From positions 4,216,001 through 4,280,000 of the forward strand of contig NC_088318.1 of the NCBI RefSeq assembly GCF_910592395.1: a stretch of DNA of 64,000 nt, in the 5' to 3' direction. Positions 38,401 through 47,829 of the stretch are shown piece after piece (position 1 is the first letter of the stretch; every line of letters begins with the position of its first letter). The translations under genes were made by a program, and so were the position numbers. The notes below the pieces were generated by a model. The model was not told the origin of the DNA. It worked only from the letters and a program-made list of their open reading frames with translations, and searched no databases. Origin of the DNA: Lineus longissimus. Taxonomy: Eukaryota > Nemertea > Pilidiophora > Heteronemertea > Lineidae.

Positions 38401-41400
38401 GGCACCAATAATCAAAATGTTATCAGCTACAACAGACAGAGAGAAAAAACCTCACAAATATCGAAATATCCATGATTTCGTGATCAACATCCACTTGCTA
38501 AAGTCTCATGAAATCTCCTAGACCTCATAATGTTTAGACAAGGCAAGAAACCTGGGTGATCCGTTAACCTGCTGACTTACTTTATAAATTTTTGTGTATT
38601 CCTCCAAACTTTTACTTCGAAATCTTTTCCAGAGTGTTGTGGCAGAGGGGTCGCCTAAAATAAGGAACAAGTGTGTTACTTCACAATGAAAGATACTTGG
38701 ATCTATTGATAAACACAATAACTTTTGTTGTAGACGCTTGGGTATGCCTATCACGTCCTGCAGTTTTCACATGTGTTTTCATGTGTTTTCATGTGTTTTC
38801 ACGTGTTTTCACGTGTTTTCACGTGTTTTCATGTGTTTTCATGTGATTTCAACAACAAACAGGACGACACCCCATCTTGCAGTACATCAAGTGTTTTTAT
38901 ACATCACATCATGATAGGCGCCATCTATTGGAGGTCAAAGAAGTATAGTGCTTAGGGAAGCGTGTCAAAATGTGCTTAAAGAAAGGGTATGTAGTCTCTA
39001 CAGAGGCTTCAGCAAAAGGAGAGATACTCTACTGTTCATTCATATTTCTACTACGTTATTTCAGTGCCGCTGTTTTGAAAAACCTTCAATACACGTATGC
39101 GATCTGTTTGCCAGAGATCAAGATTTAATGTTCATTCTAATTTCAGTGCCGCTGTTTTGAAAATCCTTCAATACACGTATGCGATCTGTTCGCCACAGAT
39201 CAAGATTTAACGTTCATTCTAATACCATTTTCCATATTGGTGAGTAAGAGTTTTGCCTCCTCCAACAATGGTGAGGTCCCCAAGTCTTCCTGTTCTGCCA
39301 CTGTCCTGTTGGCTTGGACATATATCTGAAAACAAAGGAAAGATTTACGGATTTTGAGTGAAGACTGACATTTCACATGCTGCACTGGCTTGATTCACTA
39401 TCACACCATTCTGCTCATAGGGGGACTGGTTTCTTCACGTTTTTATTTTTATTTTTTCCAAGTCACTTTTTTGAGAAAATTCCAGTCTTGAGCAAACATA
39501 GCAGGGAAATCAGTGGCACTGTAGTTTAAGTGCTGGGCTTATAATCATACGGTTGTCGGTTTGACTCGTGGAAGGATCACCTGCTTTTTCATCTTTGTGT
39601 CCTTGAGCAAGACACTTAGCAAGAAAATTACTTCGTCAGCTGACCTCTAGGGTTGTCGGTGCAATAGATGGGATGATTGCAAGGATTGTAATTACACTTA
39701 AAGTGGTGATACCTCTGACGGAAAATGCACAAGTCCGATACTTACGTGAAAGAGATGGTGAATAGGGTCTTTCTCAAACTCTGCTTCACTTCCCCAAAGT
39801 TTGTAACCAACACCAAGAAGACCTGACAATGAACACATAGGAGTTATATAGGGACGAGGTTAGGTATCACAGGCCAGGTGACTAATTAGTCCAGTAAATT
39901 TAGACCAAAAGGAGCTGGTGTGCGTAATGGATGGATCCAGTACAGTTCTGTGATCAATCTCTTTTGCAGGGCTTCCTGAGAGTTTGGTGGAAGACGGATG
40001 AAGGCCAGCACATGTGCTCTGACGTCATCCAGACCCTTGTGTCCCGGGGTGTTGAAGTGTCTACCCACAGTGTCATCTTTGTTATTCTTTGTGATGTTTC
40101 TGAAGTGCTCGCAAAGTCGTGCACAGTAGTTTCTCTTGGTTTGACCCACATAGGAGTTAGTTGAACACATAGGAGTTAGTTAGAAATGGCGAAAAAGCCA
40201 AACAAATCCAAAAGAAGGCGCAGCAAGTCATTGCCGGAAATGTCAACAGTGGTCAAATCTGCGATAAAATATTCCTAGTTGGATTTCAATAGGTATTTAA
40301 ACCAACCTATCAAAAGCACAACATGACGGTGTGAAGAAAAATGATGTCATCGCTGGATGCTTTTTTAACATTGTCTTCCTCGGCACTGAGGTGAACACTT
40401 ACCAAATTGCAAGCCCCAATCTCCAAGGTAATTGATTTTGATGACATGATTTCCGAGCGCTTGGTTGATGTTTGCTATAAAGTTTCCAATGATGGTTGAT
40501 CTTAGGTGCCCGGCATGGAATGGTTTAGCTATATTCGGGGAGCTGAAAAATAGAACTCATACAGATAGTCGCTGCAATAAGTACAGTGGGACCTCCCTTA
40601 ATGGACACCTCTCTATTAAGGACAACCTCTCTACTAAGGACACTAGTTTTGGTCCCAAATTGGTTGTTTCCATTCAATTTGACCTCTCAAATCACCTCTT
40701 TAATAAGGACACCACTTGTCGGTCCCAAGGGTGTCCTCAATAGAGAGGTTCTACTGTATGTCGACACTGTGTAAATATTTACACCTAGGACAGAAGCTAT
40801 TTGAATCTTATCTAAATTTCAAAATATTTCATCATTTTTTGGCACTCACAAAATTTATTTTGGTCTTTCTAATGAAGAATTTCTTTCTCGGAATTTTCAT
40901 TTTTGCAAATCTTGGTTATTTATTAAAAATAAAATGCCCTGCAAACTTTTGTGGTTACTAAATGTGCACAAACCTGAATTCTACAGCGACAGTTTGTCCT
41001 GGGATGTTTTCTGCCAGTTCACCACGTTCTTTGGTAAATAGGTGGTAATCACTTGAGAAGCCATAGTTTTCTCCTTTCTCATGTACATCACGAAGAACAG
41101 TCTGAAATAAGAGCAAGGTTTAAAGTGATACTATGATGTGATTTACAACTTTGCGGAAATACGTCCGTTTTTAATTGTTGATCACAAATGTAAAGCTCAA
41201 ATTTTCTATTTTTGATTAGATTTATTATAAAATCGCTGAATGTAAACCACCGCGACCGCGAAAATGTTCATGTTGTGACGTCATCAACGAAAACAGCATC
41301 GAAGCGAGTCGTCCGGGCGGGACTAAACCATCAATTTCTAGAAAATGTGCATTTCGATTCGAAAACCTTACCAATTTATGAGAAAGTGACGTAGTCATTT

Positions 41401-44400
41401 GTCAAAAACAGCTAAAACATTATATGGTGAAAATTTAACACGAGTTACCCTTTAAAAGAAGTGGATTCGCATTGCAAAGTCCAAGTCAAATTCCAAATCT
41501 GTGACTCAATCTAGGCATATGATTAACAATGAGAAAAAATAGCTTGGTAAGACATCTGTTTTTTACTACTTTAAACTACACCAAGCTTTATGATGTGTAG
41601 CTTGATGGTCTCAATAGTTACTGGGGTCACATCACTTTTGATGGAGACCACATTAGACTACTGAAACAGGCCAAACTTCCCTCGGTTTGATACCAGGTTG
41701 CTAACAGGCAAGCTGCTTATCAGTGAAATTCGCACAGTCAATAAGCCTACGAAACGAAGAACTAATTACCTCTGTGAAATGACCAGGGTCAAACCTGAAA
41801 AAAATTGACTTCTTCTGTGAATCAAATGTCGTTGTAAGAGTCTTTTCTTTTGAGTTCTCGTCTAATAACAGGTGAGGGGGGTTCTGGCAAAGCTGGGCTA
41901 CTTCATTCAGTCCACTAGCACCAAGGATGGAGTTTATATCTCTAAATTTGAGCTGGAGGTGTGCCACATCTGTATTTGATCTGAAAGAATGAAAAAAATG
42001 AGGGAATTTGAGCTGTCCTTCCAGTTAAGCTGTTCTGTGGAAATATGTCAATCATTAATCCCTTCTTTGTGTGAGACAACTGTTCTAGGGACTATCGATC
42101 CTACCAAGTATGGATTAAATCTATACTTGATGATCCTACCAATACCACTTTATCGAGTTTTATGTTATGTCTTTGACTTATGCTTCAATAGCTCACATAC
42201 TGCATAAGGCTACATGTTTTTTATTTCTTGGTTTACGGGAAGAGCTTTTAAAAATGTATGGTCGGGTGGTCGAAATAAAATAAAAAATAAAAATAACCCA
42301 AATAGCTATGTATGATCGGAAGAAATAAAATTACCCAAATACTGCTGGAATCAAAGTTCACTTTTTTTCAGAACAAGGCGCAATGTCTTAGTCGGGGCTA
42401 TTTCCCTCATCTAGATGGCTGATAAGTTGTGAAAGTGCACAAACATTGGTTATCACACTGCTCTATACAGTGGATTTTATTTTATTTCTCATTATTTTAT
42501 CTTATTATGATGGGTCGGGCGGAAAATAAAATAAAAAATCGATGATTTTCAGATTTTATTTTTTTTCCAAAATCCAAAAAAAGCATGTCGGTCGGTCCCG
42601 TAAACCAAGGAATAATGAAATGGCCAGGGCCATTGTGCTCACCTCATGTGGAGGAAAGATGGATAAAGAGCATGGTCTTGTGTCATGTAGTGTTAGGTTT
42701 GATGTAGGTCCAAGCAATTACAATTTCCCCAAAATGGCCAATTTACAGTACATTCGACCTCTGTGACCTTGAAAAGTAGGTCAAATCAAAGAAGACCCGG
42801 GTGACACATTGAATGGTTGTTAGAATTAGATGTACCTATGATATAAAATTGGTGCCAATCGGGCAAGTCATTACTAGGAATAATGGCATTTTGAAGAATT
42901 TAGGATTTGGCCCCCTCCCTGGAGGCCAAACGGCAAATCAGATCGCACCAAACTTCGGTACCTGAGATCACCTGACCAAGGGGTACATGTGTACTTAATT
43001 TTTAAGTTTTGTTATTTAGTGACGCGCTGAGTGGAGCTGCTCCTTCTACCTCTCTTACAAACTTCACTTTTTTACCTAATTCCGTTTTAATTCATCATAA
43101 ACAATTGTACCATCTTATTCGTGAACAACATAGGACCGTGTTTACGATATCACATGCCGATGGGACCATTCTGGCTATGTTTTATTCTAGTTCTTCTTCT
43201 TGGACTAAGAACTGAGCCAGGACCTACAAAAGCCTCCATTAGTCCCGTGTACATTGTTGTACAGTATACATGTTTACACAGAATGGACAGTGCTAAAGTA
43301 CACACCATGTTTATGCCAAGGGACTTGAAATCGTTTCGGACCAGTTCACATGTGTCAGTTTCAGACCAATTGAAAAAGACGCTCATTGACCATGGTATTC
43401 ATCGGTATAAGACCAGGAGATCAAAGAGGGCAGGAATTCGTCTAAGTGGATTACGACCACGAGCCATTCAATCGAAAACAAATCCAGCTAACCTTATCCA
43501 AGTTCCAATAATGCCAGAAAGGAAATGTGTCCAGGCAAAGGTAATTCTTTTGAATGCCAGATCAGTACGTAACAAAGCCATTCAAATCAGTGAGCATATC
43601 ATTGAGCAAGGTGCTGATCTTGCATTTTTCTCTGAGACTTGGCTTCAGGAGCAATTAGACAATTCAATCACTAAGCAGCTGACCCCAGAAGGTTTCTCGT
43701 TTATCAATAGCCCACGAATCAAAGGGAGAGGTGGTGGTTTAGGACTCTGTTACCGTGACAGTCTGAAAGTGACACAGAGGAAGTTACCGACACCATTCGT
43801 GACGTTTGAATGCTCAAAATCATTGATTCGATCGGACCCTACACCACTGCTTTGTGTCGTGATCTATCGTCCTCCGTCTCGTAAACACACGGTCAACAAC
43901 TTCCTTGATGAATTTGAGCAGTTGGTGACTGAGATATCTGTGGCTAAGGAACGGCTATTGATCCTCGGGGACTTTAATATACATGTAGACAAGGACCTTC
44001 CCGAGGTGAGACGGTTTAAGGATATTCTTCACTCTCACAATCTTTCACAACTTGTGACGTCGCCAACCCATAAGCATGGGCACACCCTAGACCTGGTGAT
44101 AGTCAGGGATGAGGACAGAATTGTGAATGATGTCACGGTTTGCAATCACGAGTTGTCAGACCACTTCACCATTGGAATGGTGCTTAGTCTCTCCAAGGTC
44201 AATGTCGAACTTGTGAAGTCTTATCGCAAATACCGATCCGTCAGTCCAAAAGAATTGGGAAGTGAGATCTGTGCAGAATTTGCCAAGTGTAAACCAAGGA
44301 ATTCAGTGAATGAAACGGCAGAAACGTTAAACAACGCAATTGTGTCAACTCTTGATCGAAAGGCACCCCTTAAAACGCAACGTATAACAGCAAGACCCAA

Positions 44401-47160
44401 TAATCCTTGGTTCAGTGAGAACATCGCCATAGCATGGAATCTTCGGAGGCAGCTAGAGAGAAAATGGTTTTCATCCAAACTCGAGATTCACAGACAAATG
44501 TTTGTGGCACAACGGGAGTGTGTCGTCAATCTTATTCGAAATGCAAAGAAGGACTATTACGAGGAACGACTTAGCACAGGAAACCTCAAGGAGACATTCA
44601 ATGTGATTAAAGAGCTCACTAATGATAGTGACTGTCACCTTCCATTGGGCGACTCATCTGTTGTGGCAAACGATTTTGCAACCTTCTTTAGTGAAAAGAT
44701 CATCAAGATCCGTACGAACCTTGACAATGTGGTGCCAACACATGCACCTTCAGAGATTTCTGAACAAGCTTTCTCAGGAATTCCACTTGACTGTTTCACT
44801 CCAGCTACTGAAGACGAAATGAAAAAGATCATTTTGTCCATGGCTACTAAGTCATGCGAAATAGATCCTATCCCCACATGGCTCCTAAAAAAGACCATTG
44901 GGGACCTTCTTCCGATTTTAACACTTGTAGTCAATGAATCAATGTCAAGTGGGACTTTCCCAGAATGTTACAAAAAGGCTCGTGTGCGCCCGCTTCTGAA
45001 GAAACCCTCTCTAGACCCTGAGGTATCGTCAAATTACCGTCCAGTATCAAACCTTCCTTTCATGTCAAAAGTTGTTGAGAAGGTTGTGTCAAAGAGGCTG
45101 TCAGATCACTTTGACACAAACAGGTTGTTTGATCCAATGCAGTCAGCATATCGAGCTAAGCATAGCACAGAAACTGCCTTGCTTAAAGTTCACAACGATA
45201 TTGTCCATGCCATGGATTCTAACAAAGCTGTTCTGTTTGTGGCACTGGATCTGTCTGCTGCTTTTGACACACTGGACCACCCAATTCTCCTCAAACGTCT
45301 TGAGAATAGATTCGGGGTTACCGGATCAGCATTGCAGTGGTTCAAATCTTATCTCACGGGGAGGTCACAAGAGGTGACGGTGAAAGACGCTGTATCAGAT
45401 AAGGTTCCCTTACTTTTTGGAGTTCCCCAGGGTTCTGTACTGGGCCCTCTCTTGTTCACTGCATACAACAGTCCTCTTGGCGACATTATCCGATCATTCC
45501 TCCTGCCATATATACTGTTTGCTGATGACAGTGGTCTCTACATTATCTTTGATCCAACTAACCCAACCGTGGTGCAAAATGTTATTTCGAGCCTTACACT
45601 ATGTGTTGAGTCAATTAAGGAATGGATGGTGAGAAACAAACTGAAATTGAATGACAGTAAGACCGAATTTTTCCTTGCATGTGTAAAGAACCTACAGAAG
45701 TATGTGTCTGATCTGAAATTGAAAATTGGCGATACTGAAATTGAGCTGAGTGATACCATCAAGATTCTAGGTGTAACATTTGACAGAGAAATGTCCATGA
45801 AAACGCATGTTAACAATGTATGCCGTGCGGCAAATTTCCATCTCTATCGTATAAGCAAGATAAGATCTTTGCTCAGTAAATCAGCAGCAACAAGTGCAGT
45901 GCGGACCTTAGTTGTCTCGCGGTTGGACTACGCAAATAGTCTGCTATATAACATCTCTGAGGCCAATGTGCGTAAGCTTCAACTGGTTCAAAACTCGGCA
46001 GCTCGTCTCGTCACTAGGGTGTCCAGAGGGGATCATATCACTCCGGTTCTGAGCGCACTCCACTGGCTTCCTTTGAAAGCAAGGCTCGAGTACAAGGTTA
46101 ATCTAATGGTCTACAAATGTCTACATACGCACCAAAATATCTCGCAGACTGCTTGGAAGTTTACAAACCCTCACGCTCCCTGCGGTCAAGTACAATGGGT
46201 CTGTGTAAGGAAATCCGCACAAACCGGGTGATAGGCTCCTCTGCATTCGCAGTGGCGGGACCAAAGCTATGGAATGAGCTTCCAAATAGTGTTCGTGGCC
46301 AGAGTACCCTGGGTCGTTTTAAAACTGCACTAAAAACTCATATTTTTAAGAAATTCTTTTGAATCCTTTGCACGTTTTCTTTAGTAATGACTTTTATTCT
46401 ATCATGTATTAATGTTATGTTTTATTATAAATTGTAAAGCGCTTAGAAGTTTTAACAACGTTAAGCGCTATAAAAATGTTTTTAATAATAATAATAATAA
46501 TAATAATTTGTGATCAATAGTCATTGCAGTTAAGAAACGTGCCATAGTTACGGCCCGACGGCGAATTTACGCCATTTGACCTCTGTGACCTTGACAAGAA
46601 GGTCAAATTAAAAACCTGTGTGACATATACTGTATGGTGGTTAGATGTACCCATGATATCAAATTGGTGGCAATCGGGCAAGAAGTTAAGGAATAATCAC
46701 ATTTTTAAGGTTTTTGGATTTTGCCCCCTGGTGGTCAAGTGGTGAATCATATTGGACCAAACTTCAGTCCCTGAGATCACCTGACTAAGGGGTAAATGTG
46801 TACCAAATTTGGTATCAATAGTCATTGCAGTTTAGAAACGTGCCATCATTACATCCTAACGGCCAATTTACACCATTTGACCTCTGTGACCTTGAAAAGG
46901 AGGTCAAATCAAAAACCCGGAGGATATATGATGCACCTTTGCTAGAAGTACCTACCATATTTTTTCAAAATTTCCCGACTACTATTAAGGGAGATATTGC
47001 ATATTTTCACTTTTAACGTTTGGCCCCCTGGTGGCCAAACCATGAAACGAATTGGACCGAAACTTGGTCTCCCAGGTGTCATTACATAAGGGTACATGTG
47101 TACCAAGTTTCAACTCAATAGCTCTAACAGTTACGAAACGTGCCCTGCTAACGGACGACG

Positions 47161-47198
<38 letters not shown>

Positions 47199-47750
47199 AC
47201 GACGGATGCCACGGTATGGGATAAGCTCACCTCTGCTAAGAGGTGAGCTAAAAAACATGTGGCCTAACGGATAACAGCAGGAAAACATTTTCAATCATCA
47301 CGTCTCAGTCGACACAGCAAAATGAATCTCTAAATACTCTATTTGAGGACTCTGAATCAAAACCACAGTCGGCAGAAGTTGGAAAGAAATGTTGGGGTTT
47401 TTTGTATCCAGTTACATATCCGCATTGAGTAGTAATCAAGGTAAATGAGTATTCACCAAGGCATACATGTTCATGTACATGTGTAATTGGATACAAAATC
47501 AAATTTTGTCGATTGGGACACTGATGAAATAGTCCTCAAAAGAGTCAGAGGAGTATCAGTAGCATTTCCACATCTGACCACATCAGAACTCTGTTAATTT
47601 TAACCCCCAAGCTTCAAGATGCACTTACTTGACGTTTTTGGTAGTTATTTCTAGCGATCGAGCAAGCTTATCCTTTCTTAACCCATTGACTGCCCTGCCA
47701 GTATTTGTAAACAACCACGAGGCCACAGCTCTCCTCAAATTATGAATCAT
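32476..47750 (-). CDS. RARS2: Mitochondrial arginyl-tRNA synthetase
   Basis: Class I synthetase charging mitochondrial tRNA-Arg. Sixteen exons join in phase with GT-AG borders (580 codons): 47,750-47,629; 41,980-41,770; 41,101-40,974; 40,542-40,403; 39,822-39,746; 39,325-39,226; 38,654-38,581; 38,017-37,911; 37,489-37,391; 37,172-37,112; 36,933-36,857; 36,413-36,283; 35,657-35,483; 35,094-34,999; 34,266-34,192; 32,542-32,476. The start [13 protein letters not shown] is basic and amphipathic, like a mitochondrial presequence; an in-frame ATG at 47,828 is an alternative. HAGH at 163-166 is the HIGH signature, followed by [22 protein letters not shown] and [16 protein letters not shown] (407-422) are typical of RARS2. 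[11 protein letters not shown] starts the anticodon-binding domain. After SDEVAQ a donor (GTAACA) follows. The family's last 25 or so residues were not found; readthrough would add 20 codons to a TAG. Introns hold many transposable elements. Confidence 0.95.
32873..34160 (+). repeat. Six-copy tandem array of about 213-bp units, ends inverted
   Basis: AAGGTAGGGTGGTACCCTTG recurs at about 32,891, 33,101, 33,314, 33,533, 33,745 and 33,957. AGGTAGGGTGG is repeated two to three times in each unit. The outer ends, ATGTTCTCCACAGGG on the left and CCTTGTGGAGAACACTG on the right, are inverted, and CAGTGTTCTCCAC recalls hAT-type termini. It lies in the RARS2 intron between the last two exons found. Confidence 0.85.
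35285..35400 (-). mobile_element. tRNA-derived SINE fragment
   Basis: On the minus strand TAGCCTTGTGGCTAACAC (A-box-like) is followed about 35 bp later by GGGTTCAATCGCAGG (B box), then TGGATGAGCTGAACC. This is the pol III promoter layout of tRNA-derived SINEs. It lies in a RARS2 intron. Confidence 0.6.
36000..36165 (+). repeat. 15-bp minisatellite
   Basis: TACCTTTATTTCCGG/TG units, about ten copies, drifting to TTTTTTCCTGTACCT at the right. It lies in the RARS2 intron between exons 12 and 13. Confidence 0.9.
36205..36272 (+). repeat. (GAT)n microsatellite
   Basis: GATGAT tracts with interruptions, ending 11 bp below the donor side of RARS2 exon 12 (36,283). The poly-Met and poly-Asp frames over it are repeat artefacts. 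Confidence 0.9.
36665..36829 (-). mobile_element. tRNA-derived SINE with V-type core
   Basis: On the minus strand: TTGGTGCAGCAGTTATAGC (A-box region), GGTGGGTTCGACTCCTGG (B box GGTTCGACTCC, a full match to the consensus), then TTTGTGTCCTTGAGCAAGG. The last block is shared with the SINE at 39,511 and resembles the conserved core of V-SINEs. It lies in a RARS2 intron. Confidence 0.75.
37503..37673 (-). repeat. 57-bp tandem triplication next to RARS2 exon 9
   Basis: Three nearly identical 57-bp units (AAATTACACCGAGATGGGGA + AACCTTACGCACGTCAAATA). 57 is 19 codons, so on the minus strand each unit reads [15 protein letters not shown] without a stop. The frame runs straight into exon 9, 14 bp away, across the acceptor TTTTCAG. 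I treat it as intronic. Confidence 0.9.
38767..38851 (+). repeat. 10-bp minisatellite
   Basis: About eight copies of TGTGTTTTCA or CGTGTTTTCA. It lies in the RARS2 intron between exons 6 and 7. Confidence 0.9.
39056..39222 (+). repeat. Tandem duplication of about 82 bp
   Basis: TTTCAGTGCCGCTGTTTTGA, AATACACGTATGCGATCTGT and GATCAAGATTTAA-GTTCATTCTAA are present twice. The second copy ends 4 bp below the donor border of RARS2 exon 6 (39,226). Confidence 0.9.
39511..39690 (+). mobile_element. tRNA-derived SINE with V-type core
   Basis: CAGTGGCACTGTAGTTTAAG, then GGTTGTCGGTTTGACTCGTGG (B-box-like) and TTTGTGTCCTTGAGCAAGAC + ACTTAGC, the conserved V-type core. It lies in a RARS2 intron, on the opposite strand to the copy at 36,665. 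Confidence 0.7.
39886..40185 (-). pseudogene. Penelope-like element remnant, GIY-YIG endonuclease end
   Basis: A minus-strand frame of about 94 codons reads [19 protein letters not shown], then [17 protein letters not shown], a short variable region, [17 protein letters not shown] and a stop at 39,886. YVGxTxR, RxxEH, the HF-x-x-x-x-H pair, the Glu before WI, and L-x-T-x-x-P-x-GLN are hallmarks of the GIY-YIG nuclease at the C terminus of Penelope-like retroelements. The reverse transcriptase is absent: the fragment is 5'-truncated at a 20-bp duplication (CACATAGGAGTTAGTTGAA). It lies in a RARS2 intron in the sense orientation. It is a dead remnant. Confidence 0.85.
40584..40756. mobile_element. 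Pogo/Tigger-like MITE copy 2
   Basis: 173 bp with ends CAGTGGGACCTCCCTTAATG and GAGAGGTTCTACTG, flanked by TA. It contains GGTTGTTTCCATTCAATTTG. Tandem CTCTCTATTAAGGACA blocks occur near both ends. It lies in RARS2 intron 3, about 40 bp from exon 4. Confidence 0.85.
41119..41456 (-). mobile_element. 338-bp TTTAAA-ended MITE, copy in RARS2
   Basis: The ends are TTTAAAGTGATACTATGATG and, inverted on the other side, TTTAAAGGGTAACTCGTG. A homologous copy in inverse orientation lies at 62,407-62,767 in EXOSC7; most of the sequence aligns, but a GC-rich stretch is missing here. The left end is only 18 bp from RARS2 exon 3, so the element supplies most of that exon's acceptor region. Confidence 0.85.
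42221..42615. mobile_element. 395-bp TIR MITE
   Basis: The left end TTATTTCTTGGTTTACGGGA and right end TCCCGTAAACCAAGGAATAA are inverted at 19 of 20 positions. The interior is A/T-rich with GGTCGGGxGG blocks next to runs of AAATAAAA. No coding capacity. It lies in RARS2 intron 1. Confidence 0.85.
43002..46504 (+). mobile_element. CR1/L2-type non-LTR retrotransposon, nearly full length
   Basis: About 3.5 kb, flanked by AATTT at 42,997-43,001 and 46,505-46,509. Joining the flanks gives GTGTACTTAATTTGTGATCA, matching GTGTACCAAATTTGGTATCA in the adjacent intact unit. The 3' end has an AGCGCTTA...TAAGCGCT stem (46,438-46,469), TATAAAAATGTTTTT and an (AAT)n tail, as in L2/CR1-like elements. It lies in RARS2 intron 1, antisense to the gene, and is intact apart from one frameshift. 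Confidence 0.9.
43154..46362 (+). pseudogene. LINE endonuclease-reverse transcriptase, one frameshift
   Basis: Single ORF of about 1,025 codons from ATG 43,154 (43,160 also possible), stopping early at 46,231. The C-terminal segment continues in another frame ([20 protein letters not shown] ... [13 protein letters not shown], stop 46,362), so a frameshift lies near 46,115-46,130. The APE-type endonuclease has NARSVRNK (43,550), SETWL (43,630), LGDFNIH (43,965) and SDHF (44,156). The reverse transcriptase has YRPVSNLPF (45,034), [11 protein letters not shown] (45,247), [13 protein letters not shown] (45,419), the catalytic FADD (45,519) and LGVTFD (45,767). The element nicks DNA and reverse-transcribes its RNA at the nick (target-primed reverse transcription). 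The first 130 or so residues have no recognised domain. No other ORF is seen. Clade CR1/L2/Jockey by motif style, not by phylogeny. Confidence 0.9.
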
Positions 47751-47829
47751 AGTCCTTGTAGCCAACTCTGAAAAATTGAGAAGTTTATTGGACATGAAAT
47801 TTTGGCAGGGATCCAGAATTTTACACATA

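Larger units (their letters stand above)
42727..47254 (+). mobile_element. 302-bp-unit repeat element, second copy, split by a LINE
   Basis: Same family as 5,975-7,595. Anchors TGACCTCTGTGACCTTGA (first copy CGACCT...) lie at 42,755, 46,577 and 46,879. Subtracting the LINE gives spacings of 314 and 302 bp. The right end carries (CGA)n at 47,152-47,210 and a terminal perfect 11-bp hairpin AGCTCACCTCT-GCTA-AGAGGTGAGCT (47,224-47,249), followed by AAAAAA. The tail is reminiscent of retroposons; no coding sequence. Confidence 0.85.
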
